In this document: positions 12,880 to 23,859 of the stretch, piece by piece
Layout of the letters: the number at the start of each line of letters is the position of its first letter
Numbering within the stretch: position 1 is the stretch's first letter
Source of the DNA: Massospora cicadina
Taxonomy: Eukaryota > Entomophthoromycota > Entomophthoromycetes > Entomophthorales > Entomophthoraceae
Assembly: GCA_022478985.1 (NCBI GenBank)
Contig: JAKSZP010009238.1
Span: 62,001 to 126,000, forward strand
Direction: 5' to 3'
Length of the DNA stretch: 64,000 bases
Made by a program: the position numbers and the translations under genes
Notes under the pieces: generated by a model
Told to the model about the DNA's origin: nothing
Databases searched by the model: none
What the model saw: the letters and a program-made list of their open reading frames with translations, nothing else

Positions 12880-13293
12880 TGTCATAATTTGATAGTGATT
12901 GAATTGAATTCCCCACTTCCAGATCAGGCTGTACCAAATCAGTTTCTGAACCTACCCAAAGTGAATTGGCTTCAGGAACCCCCTCCCCAATTTTGGAGTC
13001 ATGTGGGGCGGCGTTTCCACCAATTCGGTCAGGTGGGCAACACAATCCATTGAGGATGTCCATGAGGAGGCCATTCCAGAATATCAGTAAAGATCCTGAA
13101 TGGATGAGGCCTCAACAATCCCAGAGGCACTAAGTCCCAACACACCCTATAAATATCAAAACCTTATAAAGCCTAATAAATTATTCAATATCTTACCCAA
13201 CTTTCCGCTTCCTTCTTGACCTTTTTCTGTGAATTAGCAGCTTTGAGCCACCTTTGAACCTTGGCGTCAGCGTAAAGAACTGTAGCGCTGACA
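12880..13293 (+). repeat. Left LTR of element D
   Basis: It starts TGTCATAATT and ends GCGCTGACA. The first ~200 bases align with 25,218-25,428 and the rest with 33,695-33,893, including the shared ATCAG into which element C inserted in the right copy. Confidence 0.82.
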
Positions 13294-13297
13294 AGAT

Positions 13298-13315
13298 TGG
13301 TACTCACTACAGGGG
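13298..13315 (+). other. Primer-binding site of element D
   Basis: TGGTACTCACTACAGG lies 4 bases after the LTR end. The TGG start matches the CCA end of a tRNA. The same site, with one or two changes, follows the 5' LTRs of elements B and C. Confidence 0.7.
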
Positions 13316-13339
13316 GCTCTGAGCTGTCATAAGTAAAAA

Positions 13340-15072
13340 CGTCTATCATGATGGAATTTACTAGAAGCCTAGAAGACCAAACCGCTGGTCAGTTGAGAAG
13401 CGTTGCCCAATGAGCTTTTACCTCGCGGCATGAGATACCGCCGCTCAACCCAAAATATTAGAATTTTAAGCCGCTTTCCAGTTCACCCTGCCTTCCATTG
13501 ATGGAAGTCAGTACCAACTTCAATACGAAAACCTTAATGAGGTTGTCGCACAACTAATATATGGCATCTACTCTGCGGGTGCCCACACTAGTCATTCCCA
13601 TGCCTCTGCCATTCCCTCTACCATGCGGGACCTTTATGGCTCAGCCCAACTGCCACCAGTAGAACTCACATTGGGCCCCAAATGTTACCTCCGCCATTTT
13701 GTTCACCACGCCATCCATTACCTACTCCAACTGGTTGGTTGCACCACCAAGAAGTCTCACGCCAACTGGGGCTCTCCCAGGCCCTACACACACCACCTCA
13801 TCGTTTTTATAATGCAGCCTCCTCCTTCATTCATGACAATCGCAAGGCCATAATTGATATTTGACAGATGATTAATGAAGTTTGAGATCAGGTAATGATG
13901 TTAGATCACAGGATCTGTGGGTATCTTGGGGATGAGCTGCGTTGGAACGTCCAACACCTCGAAACAACTTGGAATCAATGCCTCCTCCAAATCAAGGATC
14001 TGGTAGGGACCCTACAACAACACTATTGGGAGCTGGCCTCCCATGACTACCCATCTAGGGGTGAAGGTCCTGAAGGCCCTATGGGCGTGAGGGGCCTAAA
14101 GGGCCAGAGGGCCCCCATGGACCCCCAGGTCCCTCGGCTTCCACCGCTGCTGGCCCTGAGGAACCCTGGAGGAATGTTGTGATGACAGCCTTTGCTGTTT
14201 TATGTGAACAAATTCAAAATGTAGCCAAAAGATGCAGACTCCGAATGGATGGAGTTCCTCTTGACCCTAGGGTCTCCCTAGATGCCCTGTTAGATGTAAT
14301 GGGCAACTCAAGTATTTTTGCCAAGCTTACTGATGCCCACATCCCTCAGCTGGAGCAAACTTGTCAAGGGTTTGAGACCTGGCTAACCACCCTCAAAGAC
14401 CAGTTTCACCACCAGCATGCTGACATACAATCTCTAAAAGAGCAAGTCATGGACAAGGTTTCGTTTCCTCACTCAACCAAAATTGGGACAATGTCCAGGA
14501 GGAACTTAAGGGCCCATGACGCAGGCTAGACCAGCAGGGCCCCCACGACTATGCAGAAACTGAGGTTTTGGAGCCAACACCTATTCCTGGTGTTAACACC
14601 CTCTCCGCTCCTCTTGTAACTAACTTTAATCCTAGTTTTAAAGAAAGGTTCATTACCAGACAAAAGAGCATTGCATCCTTCCTGTACGCTTACAAAAGCT
14701 CCATGAAGGAGGCCACCAATTGGCAGAAGTTAAAGCATATTAACTTCTGCCTAGATAGCACTGCCCGGGAAAGCATGACCCCTCATTTGAAGGAGTGCAC
14801 AACTTGGGATCAGGTCCACATGGCTTTAATCCAAGAGTTTGGTAGCAACCAAACCCTAGTCAACCAAAAACAGGCTTTCATGGGCATCCGATTAAACAAA
14901 GGAGAAAGCCCCACAGAGTTCGCCTGCCACTTTTACGCCCAAGCTCAACCCTTGGTCACCATAAATTGTATCGCCCTGGATGATGCTATTACCGCTGTCA
15001 TTTCTGCGTTGGTATCCTACCCTGAGGTCCAGATGCATATAATTGGTTAAAATAATGGGCTTACCTGCATAT
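13340..15072 (+). pseudogene. Element D gag with a collagen-like segment (broken)
   Basis: Coding is traced in several frames. An N-terminal block at about 13,490-13,860 includes NLNEVVAQLIYGIYSAG. A helical block follows at 13,895-14,040 (WNVQHLETTWNQCLLQIKD), then a run of Gly-X-Y triplets at 14,050-14,125 (GPEGPMGVRGLKG, then GPKGPEGPHGPPGP in the next frame). A second helical block lies at 14,180-14,450, and the capsid-like retrotransposon-gag domain at 14,568-15,050 (160 residues open, FKERFITRQKSIASFLYAYK...). The protein would form the particle shell. It is interrupted by element F at 15,073; no zinc knuckle is seen before the break. Confidence 0.7.
15068..15072. repeat. Target-site duplication of element F, left copy (CATAT)
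   Basis: CATAT precedes the F LTR and recurs perfectly at 21,322-21,326. Confidence 0.85.
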
Positions 15073-16061
15073 TGTGATAGATGGGGTCTCTGAAAACTGC
15101 CACAAAGCAGTTAGGCAGGAGTGCCCAAGTGAGGGCCCACAAGCAGGATAGTCCTGCTGTTGAGAGATCCTGAATATGACTATGCGGAAACCACTTTACC
15201 ACAAAGGTTTGGGCCACAGTTAGGACAATGCTGTCGCTCAGGAGGAGGGCCTGACCCCCTGAGAGGGTGTACAGGGACTGAATGGCCCTGTCAAAGTCTG
15301 AACTGCTGTCCATGTGGGGGTTTCCAGGTTTGCTTAATAAACAGATTTACAAATGTGAAAACTTTACTTTCGAATTTATTAAGTTTTTATTAATATTATA
15401 GAAGATGAAACTGCTTTACACAGTTTCGCCTGCTCAGATTTATACTGAGCTTATTGGGGAAAGAGAGGGTCCTGTTCCCGCGAAGTCCGCGGGCATCTTC
15501 CCAGTGGCAGGCCCTATTTGAGAATCTAAACCCTCAATTTTGGTGTCAAGGCCTGTTCTCAAACTCGGGCTGGGTACCCTTGGGGTTGTGTAAACTCTTC
15601 CGCATTTATTATTCAGCTTTGATTTGCTCTTGAAGCCCAAGCTGTTCCCTTCACCTGTATTCCCCAATATTGGTTCGTTGCCTCTTTTGGGAATATTTCG
15701 TTTGGCGGCATCTGGTTAGCCAGAGCACCATTCACAAGGATTTTCATCCTTGTCAATACTCCCATGAGCAACGGATTCAGCCTCTAATTGGTCAGAAATT
15801 CGTGTCTGAGGGTCTGATCCCTTGTCACCACATTTAGCAATATTGGATTTGGCAGCATCTGGTTGTCCAGAGCGCCATTTCTGAGGCTTCCCTTCCCCAA
15901 CAGCCTTTTGATTCGATATTTCTTTCGATTTTGAGGCATCTGATTTGTCAGATTGCCATTTACAATAATCGGTGTGGTTGAGCCCCTCTCCCCTGGCCCC
16001 AACTATCGCCCTAGGGAAGATTAGGGCTATGTGGTGGTCAGGCAACGCCTTGACCGTTACA
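15073..16061 (-). repeat. 3' LTR of element F
   Basis: Forward strand starts TGTGATAG and ends GACCGTTACA. It aligns end to end with 20,334-21,321. The pol reading frame from 16,234 continues into it down to 15,716. Confidence 0.9.
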
Positions 16062-16234
16062 TCACCCTCCCCAGATGAGAGCCCCCTCCAGTTCCAGAAC
16101 TCCTCCACCTTCTGTGGGCAGTTGCTGCAGTCATCGGCCATCTGCCAGGTGGAACCCTCCACTGGGTATCCTACCCATTTGACTAGGTACCAGCACTTTC
16201 TCCGCGAGATTTTTGACTCCAAGATCTCCTCCAC
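15716..16234 (-). pseudogene. Element F chromodomain and pol extension running into the 3' LTR
   Basis: The block 16,234-16,090 is a canonical chromodomain: EEILESKISR, then WYLVKWVGYP and STWQMADDC. The frame crosses the polypurine tract at 16,061 and stays open about 115 more codons inside the LTR. There it holds a repeated motif: CKWQSDKSDASKSK, QKWRSGQPDAAKSN, CEWCSG. It is separated from the integrase ORF by one frameshift. Confidence 0.8.
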
Positions 16235-17541
16235 CTCATACTCCGCCTCTCCCAGGTTTCCTGAATGGACAGGCTCCAGTTTCTCTGGGAGAGGGCCTTT
16301 GAGCTTTTAAGTTGTGAGACATGCAGCACTGGGTGCACCCGCAATCCCTCGGGGAACTCAAGCTTGTACACCACTTCGTTTACCTGGTGGAGGACTTTGA
16401 ATGGGCCCAGAGAAACTGGTCCAAATTTCCTACAGCTTGCTGGCACCGAGTAGTTCTTCGCTTTGATCATCACTAGGTCTCCTTCCTTTAGCTTTGGGGC
16501 CTTGGATTGGTGAGTGTCAGCCTTCCTCTTCTGCATATCTATCGCTTTGACTAAGTTTGCATTCAGGGCTTTCAGGTTTTCCTTCATTTCTGTTGCCAAG
16601 TCGTTGGCCGCTGGATTTGGACCTCTGGGGTGGGTTTCCATCATCTTTGGGTGGAACCCGTAGTTCGCCATGATTGGTAACATTCCTGTTAATGAATGGG
16701 TCAAGTTATTATATGCGAATTGGGCTAGTCTTAGCCAGTCCGTCCAGCGTTCCTGTTGTGTAGTCTTGTAGCATCTCAGGTACTGCTCAAGGACTTGGTT
16801 AACTCGTTCCATCTGGCCGTCAGACTGCGGGTGGTAAGCTGAGGATCTGCATGGCTTAATCTGAAGATTTTCAAGTAGGTGTTGCCAAAATTGGGTGATG
16901 AATTGGGGGCCTCTATCCGATACTATCTCTTCCAGTAGACCGTGGCGGGCAAACACCTCATTAACAAAGATATCTGCCATGCCCTTTGCTGTGATAGTGG
17001 AGTTACAAGGAAAGAATTCCGCGTGCTTGGTCATTCTGTCTACCACCACCATCACAGCGTCATATCCCTTTGATTTTGGAAGCCCCGTTATGAAGTCCAC
17101 ACTCAGTGAGGACCATGGTATTTCCGCAATCTGGAGGGGCATGAGTTTTCCTAAAGGCTTCTGCTTAACGTGCGTGGAACAGGCACATGTAACACATTTC
17201 TGGATGTACTCCCTTACGGCGCTGGGCATCCCCAGCCAGGAGTAACTTTGGGCCAGGAGCTCTATGGTTTTCTCATTTCCAGGGTGTCCCGCCAAGGGGT
17301 GGTCGTGGAAAGCGCTTATCGCCTCCTCCTGGAGTTCGCGGTTGGGCAGCCATGGGCGCCCTTTGTGGAGAATGAGGCCTTTCCTTTTACAGAAATTCTT
17401 ATGTTGCTCGTTCTCTACCCCCTCCTCCAGGTCCTTCCACAGTGTTGTCCCATACTTTGAGCTTCGCTGGGCGGCCTGGAGCTTTTCTCTCAGTTCCTTG
17501 GTGGCATTCTGGATGACAGCGAACACATTTGAGGGCAACAT
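16183..17541 (-). CDS. Element F integrase (452 codons open)
   Basis: An HHCC zinc-binding domain near residues 77-115 (HDHPLAGHPGNEK...CVTC) is followed by the DDE core with SVDFITGLP, IVSDRGPQF and the SDGQMERVNQ block carrying the third acidic residue. The GPF-type C-terminal module follows (SLGPFKVLHQVNEVVYKLEFP). The last ~25 residues are out of frame: the true continuation, EEILESKISRRKCWY, is the chromodomain in another frame at 16,234. Integrase inserts the cDNA into the genome. It is the longest uninterrupted ORF in the window. The track start MLPSNVF is probably internal to the polyprotein. Confidence 0.88.
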   Translation of the reverse strand: MLPSNVFAVIQNATKELREKLQAAQRSSKYGTTLWKDLEEGVENEQHKNFCKRKGLILHKGRPWLPNRELQEEAISAFHDHPLAGHPGNEKTIELLAQSYSWLGMPSAVREYIQKCVTCACSTHVKQKPLGKLMPLQIAEIPWSSLSVDFITGLPKSKGYDAVMVVVDRMTKHAEFFPCNSTITAKGMADIFVNEVFARHGLLEEIVSDRGPQFITQFWQHLLENLQIKPCRSSAYHPQSDGQMERVNQVLEQYLRCYKTTQQERWTDWLRLAQFAYNNLTHSLTGMLPIMANYGFHPKMMETHPRGPNPAANDLATEMKENLKALNANLVKAIDMQKRKADTHQSKAPKLKEGDLVMIKAKNYSVPASCRKFGPVSLGPFKVLHQVNEVVYKLEFPEGLRVHPVLHVSQLKSSKALSQRNWSLSIQETWERRSMRWRRSWSQKSRGESAGT

Positions 17542-17689
17542 AGTGGCGGTGTTGTATGCATCCAGCTCCTCCCTTGGGAAAGACTGACCTGGGTCCCTGC
17601 TTAAGAGATCTGGGATGAGGTTGCTTTCCCCGGCTTGTACACAATCCTAAAATCTAAGACGCCAGTTCTAGGTGCCATCTGGCCTGGCG

Positions 17690-19381
17690 CTGGTTCATGC
17701 GCTTTGGGCTCTTGTAAAATTTGAGGGCTCAGTGGTCCGTTCTGATAGTAAAGGGATGTCTGGCGTAGAGTAAGTGGTGCTGCCTTTCTTTAAGGCTGAT
17801 ACAATCGCTAAGAGCTCCTTGTCATACACGAAGTAGTTGGTCTCAGCAGGCAGCATTTTCCTGCTAAAGTAGCTTACGGGATGGTCTACCCCATCTTCTC
17901 CCTCTTGTAGCAGGACTTCCCCAATTGCAAAGTTGGAGGCGTCAGTCTCCACAATGAAAGGACGGTTGGCGTCGGGATGGACTAATACTGGTGCCTTCAT
18001 GAGGCTCTCCTTGATGGCTTGGAAGGCTGTCTCCTCCTCTTTTCCCCAATGGAACGGGACCTGCCTTGTCAGGCAAGTTAGGGGAGCCACCGTCTTGTAA
18101 AGGTCTTTTGTGAAACTTCTTAGGAAGTTCACCACGCCCAGGAAACTTCTAACACCCGTTCTATCCTTAGGGGCTGACCACTCCCTTACTGCCTTCAGCT
18201 TGTCCGGGCATATGGCTGTTCCCTTTTGGAAGACTACGTTCCCTAAGAAGGATGCTGAGTCCTTGTAGAACTAGCATTTAGATGGCTTCAAGTGGAGGTC
18301 CGCCTTGTTGATGGCTTTCCAGCACGCTCAGCACATCACCTTTGTGGTCCTCCTTTGTCCTGGAAAACACAATTATGTCATCCATGTACGCCACACAACA
18401 TTTTCCAATTAGGTTTCCTAGGGCGTTGTCTATGTTACGCTGGAATACTGCTGGGGCGTTCTTGAAGCCAAAAGGCATCACCTTGTACTCAAAGACTCCC
18501 AAGTGGCACTTGAAAAGCCATATATTGTTGTTGTTTGGCGATTACTGGAACTTGGTTGAACGCGTCAACCAGGTCCTACTTGGTGGAAAACTGGCTGCCT
18601 GAGATAATCTGAGAGATGGTCTCCATCAGAGGGATGAGGTAGGGGTCAGAATCGGTGATTGCATTGAGTCGCCGGTAGTCCACACACAGACAAAGCTCGC
18701 CACTTGCTTTTGGGACTAGGAGTATTGGCGACACCACTGGCGAATTTGATGGAACAATCATCCCGCGCTCCAGAATTTCCTTGACATAGACTTCAAGGGC
18801 CGCCCTCGCCTTAAGGTTCAAAGGGTAGATGGGACAACCATTGGGGTAACTCCGCATCCTTTTTGAACCTGAAGGTGAAAGGGTAAGGACCGTTTGGGGT
18901 GGTAGAGTGAGCTTGGTTCTTCTTGAACAGGTGAGCATATGCACGAAATTCGTTGGGTATGTCCGCCTCCATCTTCAGTTCTACTACTGCGTTCACCCCA
19001 GGCTTCCCTCCACCAGTGGTGAAGAAATCTAGTGCTACTGGGGGTTGGTTCTTGGGGTGTAGCAAGACCAGGCGCTCCTGCAGTTTGAACTGAGGGAGTA
19101 CTTGTGCCACCACCCATGCCCAGGATTATGGGATGAGGCAGATTTTTAATGGCACTAAATGATTCTTGAAAGGTGTGAGGCCCCTGACGCAGCAGCACCT
19201 GAGTCTTGATCTTCCAACTGCTGACCGTTATTGAGGTGTCTGCCAGCGTCACGGCTCCCTTCCATTCCATTTCTAGCCTCATTTGTTTTGCTAACCCGTG
19301 ATCTAGGTAGTTCTCTTCTGCTCCAGTGTCCACCAACGCCCACAGCTGATCCTCCCTCTTTCTTCCCCAGAGCTGTAACAA
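17690..19381 (-). pseudogene. Element F protease, reverse transcriptase and RNase H (frameshifted)
   Basis: Protease at 19,381-19,115 has the intact catalytic motif LVDTGAEENYL. The N-terminal part of RT (18,944-18,576) has ERGMIVPSNSPVVSPILLV and CVDYRRLN, and the palm (18,502-18,278) has MPFGFKNAPAVFQ and the intact YMDD box. RNase H (18,135-17,695) has VETDASNFAIG and YDKELLAIV. Frame changes fall near 18,835 (a CCCC run), 18,560 and 18,270. The enzymes would mature the particle and copy RNA to cDNA. Most catalytic residues are still present, so the damage is mainly indels. Confidence 0.85.
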
Positions 19382-19500
19382 ATAGGGGACATAGAGATAA
19401 GACGAGTTATTTCCTTTATTGATGGTAGCAACGCGCGCAGGAGTAGGGCGGAAGTTGTAGGAGGGACTAGGGCTTCCCTCTCTGTGGTTTCCCGAAGGGT

Positions 19501-20310
19501 TTACCCCATTGGCGGAGCCAGAGGGCGAACCCTGTGTGGACTCCTGCGAGGGGTTGGAGACTGGCTCAGACTCAGCTCGGCGGCCGCGGAACTTCCCTGT
19601 TGTACTCCAGTATAGGCCTTAGCTTGCGCTAATGCTAGTTGGCCCTCCACCTGGGTCGCGATTGAAATCTCCTCATCGAGGGTAGCTCCCAGGCGAGTGG
19701 CAGCCAATGCCGTAAGGATGTCTGGGCGGAGGTTCTGGAGGAAAATTTGTGCTATCTGGGTAGGGGTGACCTTGGCAGCCTTGGCTAAAAGGCGGTACAC
19801 ACGGGCGTACTCCATGATTGACATCTTTCCTTGAGTCAGGTTCAGAAGGGCGGACCATGCAGCATCTTGGGAGTCATCTGGTGTAGCCGCTCTCTCAACC
19901 AGTTGAAGACATTCCTCCAAGGTAGGAGGGAGCATCGTCTGGGTTTCCAGTAGCCCAGTGAACCAATCCGCTAAGTTTCTGGGCAGGGCGGTTACTATCT
20001 GGGCAATCTGGAGTGACACTGGGGCTGTTTCTCCTGACGCCGTGGTCAGCTGGGCTTAAAGTTTCACACGTGAGAAAGTGGTGTGCAAGGTGCTCAACTC
20101 TCCTGGGGTGAGGGCCTGTCAGAACTCAGACGCGGACTGCTCAGGTTGAAAGTAGACGTTGGTATTCCCCTTTGATAGAAGGAAATGGGTGACTTCTCTT
20201 ATGAGAAATAGAAGAGAGAAGATGACCATCAAACATGTGGTTGGGTGTTCATACCACGCAGGCAGGGCGCGTTCAGATGGCTTGTCCACCATATCCAGGA
20301 ATAGAGACAT
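19501..20310 (-). pseudogene. Element F gag (broken)
   Basis: The main open block is 20,019-19,501. It is a helical capsid-type retrotransposon-gag domain (LADWFTGLLETQ, then EYARVYRLLAKAAKV and QIFLQNLRPDIL), with a Ser/Pro/Arg-rich end. An upstream block (20,310-20,119) starting MSLFLDMVDKP contains a hydrophobic stretch of about 20 residues (CLMVIFSLLFLI). A TAA at about 20,059 (codon after KL) and a frame change separate them. No CCHC knuckle is visible. Confidence 0.7.
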
Positions 20311-20321
20311 CAAGTTAAATG

Positions 20322-20331
20322 AGTTTCGTCT
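20322..20331 (-). other. Putative self-priming site of element F
   Basis: AGACGAAACT on the minus strand lies 2 bases after the 5' LTR. There is no TGG for a tRNA CCA end. It pairs 9/10 with the presumed 5' end of the element RNA. Confidence 0.45.
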
Positions 20332-20333
20332 AA

Positions 20334-21321
20334 TGTGACGGACGGGGTCTCTGAAAACTGCCACAAAGCAGTTAAGCAGGAGTGCCCAAGTGAGGGCTCA
20401 CAAGCAGGATAGCCCTGCTGTTGAGAGATTACAAATTTGACTATGCGGAAACCACTTTACCACGAAGGTTTGGACCACAGTTAGACAATGCTGGCGCTCA
20501 GGAGGAGGGCCTGACCCCCTGAGAGGGTGTACAGGGACTGAATGGCCCTGTCAAAGTCTGAACTGCTGTCCATGTGGGGGTTTCCGCGTTTACTTAATAA
20601 ACAGATTTACAAATGTGAAAACTTTATTTTCAAATTTATTAAATTTTACTTAATATTAAAGAAGATGAAACTGCTTTTACACAGTTTCGCCTGCTCAGAT
20701 TTATACTGAGCTTATTGGGGAAGAGCGGGTCCTGTTCCCGCGAAGTCTTCAGGCATCTTCCCAGTGGCAGGCCCTATTCGAGAATCTAGACCCTCAATTT
20801 TGGCATCAAGGCCCATTCTCGAATTTAGGCTGGGTACCCTCAGGGTTGTGTAAACTCTTCCGCATTTATTATTCAGCTTTGATTTGCTCTTGAAGCCCAA
20901 GCTGTTCCCTTCGCCTGTATTTCCCAATATTGGTTCGTTGCCTCTTTTGGGAATATTTCGTTTGGCGGCATCTGGTTAGCCAGAGCACCATTCACAAGGA
21001 TTTTCATCCTTGTTGATACTCCCATGAGCAACGGATTCAGCCTCCGATTGGTCAGAAATTCACGTCCAAGGGTCCAATCCCTCATCGCCGCATTTAGCAA
21101 TATTGGATTTGGCAGCATCTGGTTGGCCAGAGTGCCATTTCTGAGGCTTCCCTTCCCTAACAGCCTTTTTATTCGATAATGCTTTTAATTTTGAGGCATC
21201 TGATTCATCAGATTACCATTTACGATAATTGGTGCAGTTGAGCCCCTCTCCCCTGGGCCCAACTATTGCCCTAGGGAAAATTAGGGCTATGTGGTGGTCA
21301 GGCAACGCCTTGACCGTTACA
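20334..21321 (-). repeat. 5' LTR of element F
   Basis: Forward strand starts TGTGACGG and ends GACCGTTACA. It contains the putative TATA box and transcription start used in the self-priming argument. Confidence 0.9.
20672..20705 (-). promoter_or_regulatory. Putative core promoter and RNA start in the F 5' LTR
   Basis: On the minus strand TATAAAT (20,705-20,699) is followed 33 bases later by AGTTTCATCT (20,672-20,663). That 10-mer is complementary at 9 of 10 positions to AGACGAAACT beside the LTR (20,331-20,322). The spacing fits a pol II start site. This is inference from spacing and complementarity. Confidence 0.5.
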
Positions 21322-21326
21322 CATAT
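21322..21326. repeat. Target-site duplication of element F, right copy (CATAT)
   Basis: Perfect match to 15,068-15,072, directly after the F LTR end GACCGTTACA. Confidence 0.85.
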
Positions 21327-22260
21327 GAGAAATCAAGGAGGTCCTTAAAGAGATCCTTATGTCAACTTTACACTTTATTGCTACCTCCACAGGCCCCTTC
21401 AACTGTCCTAGAGTCCATGTGGTCAAATACCAAAAAAAAAATCCTTAATCCAGATGCACTTACTGTAACAGTTCCAGACACAGTGCCAATAAATGCTGGA
21501 AACAGCTTGCCAAGGAGGCAGGAAAAGGGTAGTCAGCATGATGGGTGAAGCACTTTGGGTTGACAACCCTCCCACTGCCTCAAGAATCCTCCACAACCTT
21601 GAACGAACTAGGAGCTATGGCATTTGGAGAAGAAGTTTTGGTATCTAATGATAATAAAGAAATTGATACTGCTTACTCTTCTTCTGATGACACTCCCATG
21701 TTCCTCACCCTGCCGCCCCATTCTGGAAGTCTGGTCACCCAGGTCGCGTTCAAGTTCATAAGATACCAGTCCATGCCATAGTTAATAGTGGCTCCCCCAT
21801 AAATATCATATCCTCCAAGTTGATGAAACGCATCAAGATCTCTCCCAATATGCTGCACTATATGGAGTATGACATGGCTGGCCCCCAGTGCACCTGATTC
21901 ATAGGGGCTTATTCCTATCTACTAATACAATTTGGGAAGCTCACTATAGACATGCCCACCATTGCTCTAGATAACCCTAGCTATGATCTGCTCCTTGGTA
22001 CTCAGTTTCTTCGAGACTATTTGGCAGTGCTCCAATATGACAGCGGCTTTCTATCCTTACTTAGTCATCATATCCCACTTATCTTTGAGACCCCCTGTGA
22101 CTCTAAAACCAAGGTTAGAGCCCGGGCTTGCCTTCTAGAGAGTGAAAGTCAAATCAATCAGCTCAAATATCATATTAGGGTTCCCAAGTCCGACTGCCCC
22201 CTCCTGCTGTTGATGGCAAGAAGTCATTCCAATTTACTTACCTAAGGTAATTACCATTCC
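21327..22260 (+). pseudogene. Element D protease region (broken)
   Basis: Plus-strand pol of D resumes directly after element F and its CATAT copy. The protease block at 21,760-22,060 reads HAIVNSGSPINIISSKLMKRIK and ends YDLLLGTQFLRDY, the usual flap and C-terminal motifs of a retroviral-type protease. The catalytic position is Asn (NSGS), not Asp. Elements A and C show the same change. Stops occur at 21,781 (TAG) and 21,898. Confidence 0.7.
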
Positions 22261-22499
22261 CCAAAATCTCAGGTCATTGCCAATACCTGGGTCCATGTCA
22301 CCATCCCCTCGGGTACCTGCTAGAGGTCTGAGGCCTAGACAACACATCCCCAAAGGAGGTGCTAACTTGTCCAGGGATCCTAGATCCAGCCTTCGCTGGA
22401 TTTATATTAGTGCTGTTGGCAAACCTTACTGATAAACCCAAAACAGTAGGTCCAAACAGCCCTGCCATCTATTCTGCCTACTACTGGTGGAAGCTATCG

Positions 22500-23850
22500 C
22501 CGACATCCATAACTTTGGGGACTTGAGAGACTTTGGCTTGGAAGCTCCACCCCCAGTTAGTCTGGTTGAAAAATAATATCAGAAAAGACCTCTTCTATGA
22601 CCAACAGCATAAGGTCCTAGAGTTGTTGGAAGAATATTCGGACCTATTTTTGACCTTGACCTATAACTTTAGAATGAATGGGGTCCTCCATCATGTAGAA
22701 ACTTGGGATGCTCCTCACTTCCAGTCCTGACCTTACTGAAAGAGCAAGGTTGAGGAGGCCCAGGTGACCGTTGAGCTAAAACAACTACTTGATGCCAGAC
22801 TCCTGGTGCCCTCACGCAGCCCTTGGGCCTCTCCTCTTCTGCTGGTTTAGAAGAAGGACAGTAGCCATCAGGTGGTAATAGATTATTGATGACTTAACTC
22901 AATCACTAAAAAGGACAGTTATCCTTTACCTAGAACTGACAATTCCCTCCATATGCTTGCCGGATCCCAATACCTTTCCATCATGGACCTTGCCAGTGGG
23001 TATTGGCAGGTTGAGCTCGCCCCTGAAGACCGGGCTAAGTGTGCGCTCATAGCCAATGAGGGACTATTTGAGCCCACCAAGATGCCCCAAGGCCTTTGTA
23101 ATGCCCCAGCCACTTCGCAACGTGCCATGAATGGGATCCTTGGTGACTTGAAGCTTTCCTGTGTCCTTGTTTATCTAGATGACATTACCATTTTTTCTCA
23201 AACCTTTAACGGGCACATTAAGCATCTATGGGTAGTCTTTAATTGGCTACAAAGGACTTCCATAAAGATAAAACCCTCAAAGTGCTCCTTCTAGCAGTCC
23301 AAATTAGACTTCCTGGGGCATAAGGTCTCCAAGGATGGCATCCAGCCTATACTGGACAAAGTTGCCTCCATAGAAAAGGTGTCGCGCCCCCAAAGCTTAA
23401 GGGATATCCAGGTATTCCTCAGCATGGTAGGCTATTATTGGCAGTTTATTCCCCAGTTTGCCAACCTTGCAGAGCTTCTGTTTTACCTCCTACAGAAAAA
23501 TGTGCCATTCGAGTGGCAGCCTGAACAAGAACAGGCTTTTAATGCCTTGAGAACCGCTCTATGTACTAAACCCATTCTAGTTCACCCTCGCTTCAACCAA
23601 CCCTTCTTGTTGTTCACAGATGCAAGCAACGTTGCTATTGAGGCTATCCTGTCCCAACATGATGAAAACCAGTTCGACCATCCTGTGGCCTACATTAGTA
23701 AGATGCTAAGTAAAGTTGAGCGGAACTACAGCATCACCAAGAGGGAATGTCTAGCCATCCTACTGGCCATCAAACATTTTTGGCCTTACCTCTATGGTAC
23801 CCAGTTTAAAATTATTACAGACCACTCCTCACTCTGGTGACTTCAATAAA
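22500..23850 (+). pseudogene. Element D reverse transcriptase and RNase H (broken)
   Basis: The linker at 22,530-22,730 is followed by RT fingers (22,770-22,900, ARLLVPSRSPWASPLLLV-like). The palm at 22,953-23,294 has SIMDLASGYWQVEL, MPQGLCNAP and the intact YLDD box. The region 23,379-23,840 is an open block containing VGYYWQFIPQFA and RNase H with LFTDASNVAIEAILS, KRECLAILLAI and ITDHSSLW. Stops fall at 22,729, 22,850 and 23,294. The RT and RNase H catalytic Asp residues visible are intact. Confidence 0.83.
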
Positions 23851-23859
23851 TGAAGGACC

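Larger units (their letters stand above)
15073..21321 (-). mobile_element. Element F: chromodomain Ty3 retrotransposon (chromovirus), nearly complete
   Basis: The minus-strand element is 6249 bases with LTRs of 989 and 988 bases and a perfect 5-base target duplication. Its order is 5' LTR (right), gag, protease, RT, RNase H, integrase, chromodomain, polypurine tract (CTGGGGAGGGTGA next to 16,061) and 3' LTR (left). The integrase ORF is intact over 452 codons, while the pol frame has a few single-base frameshifts, one in a CCCC run. The two LTRs differ by roughly 8% over the stretch compared by eye, so the insertion is not very recent. The chromodomain is known in this class to steer integration to marked chromatin. 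Confidence 0.92.

Noticed and set aside
16895..17587. Plus-strand ORFs opposite F integrase
   Set aside because: Shadows of the 452-codon integrase ORF.
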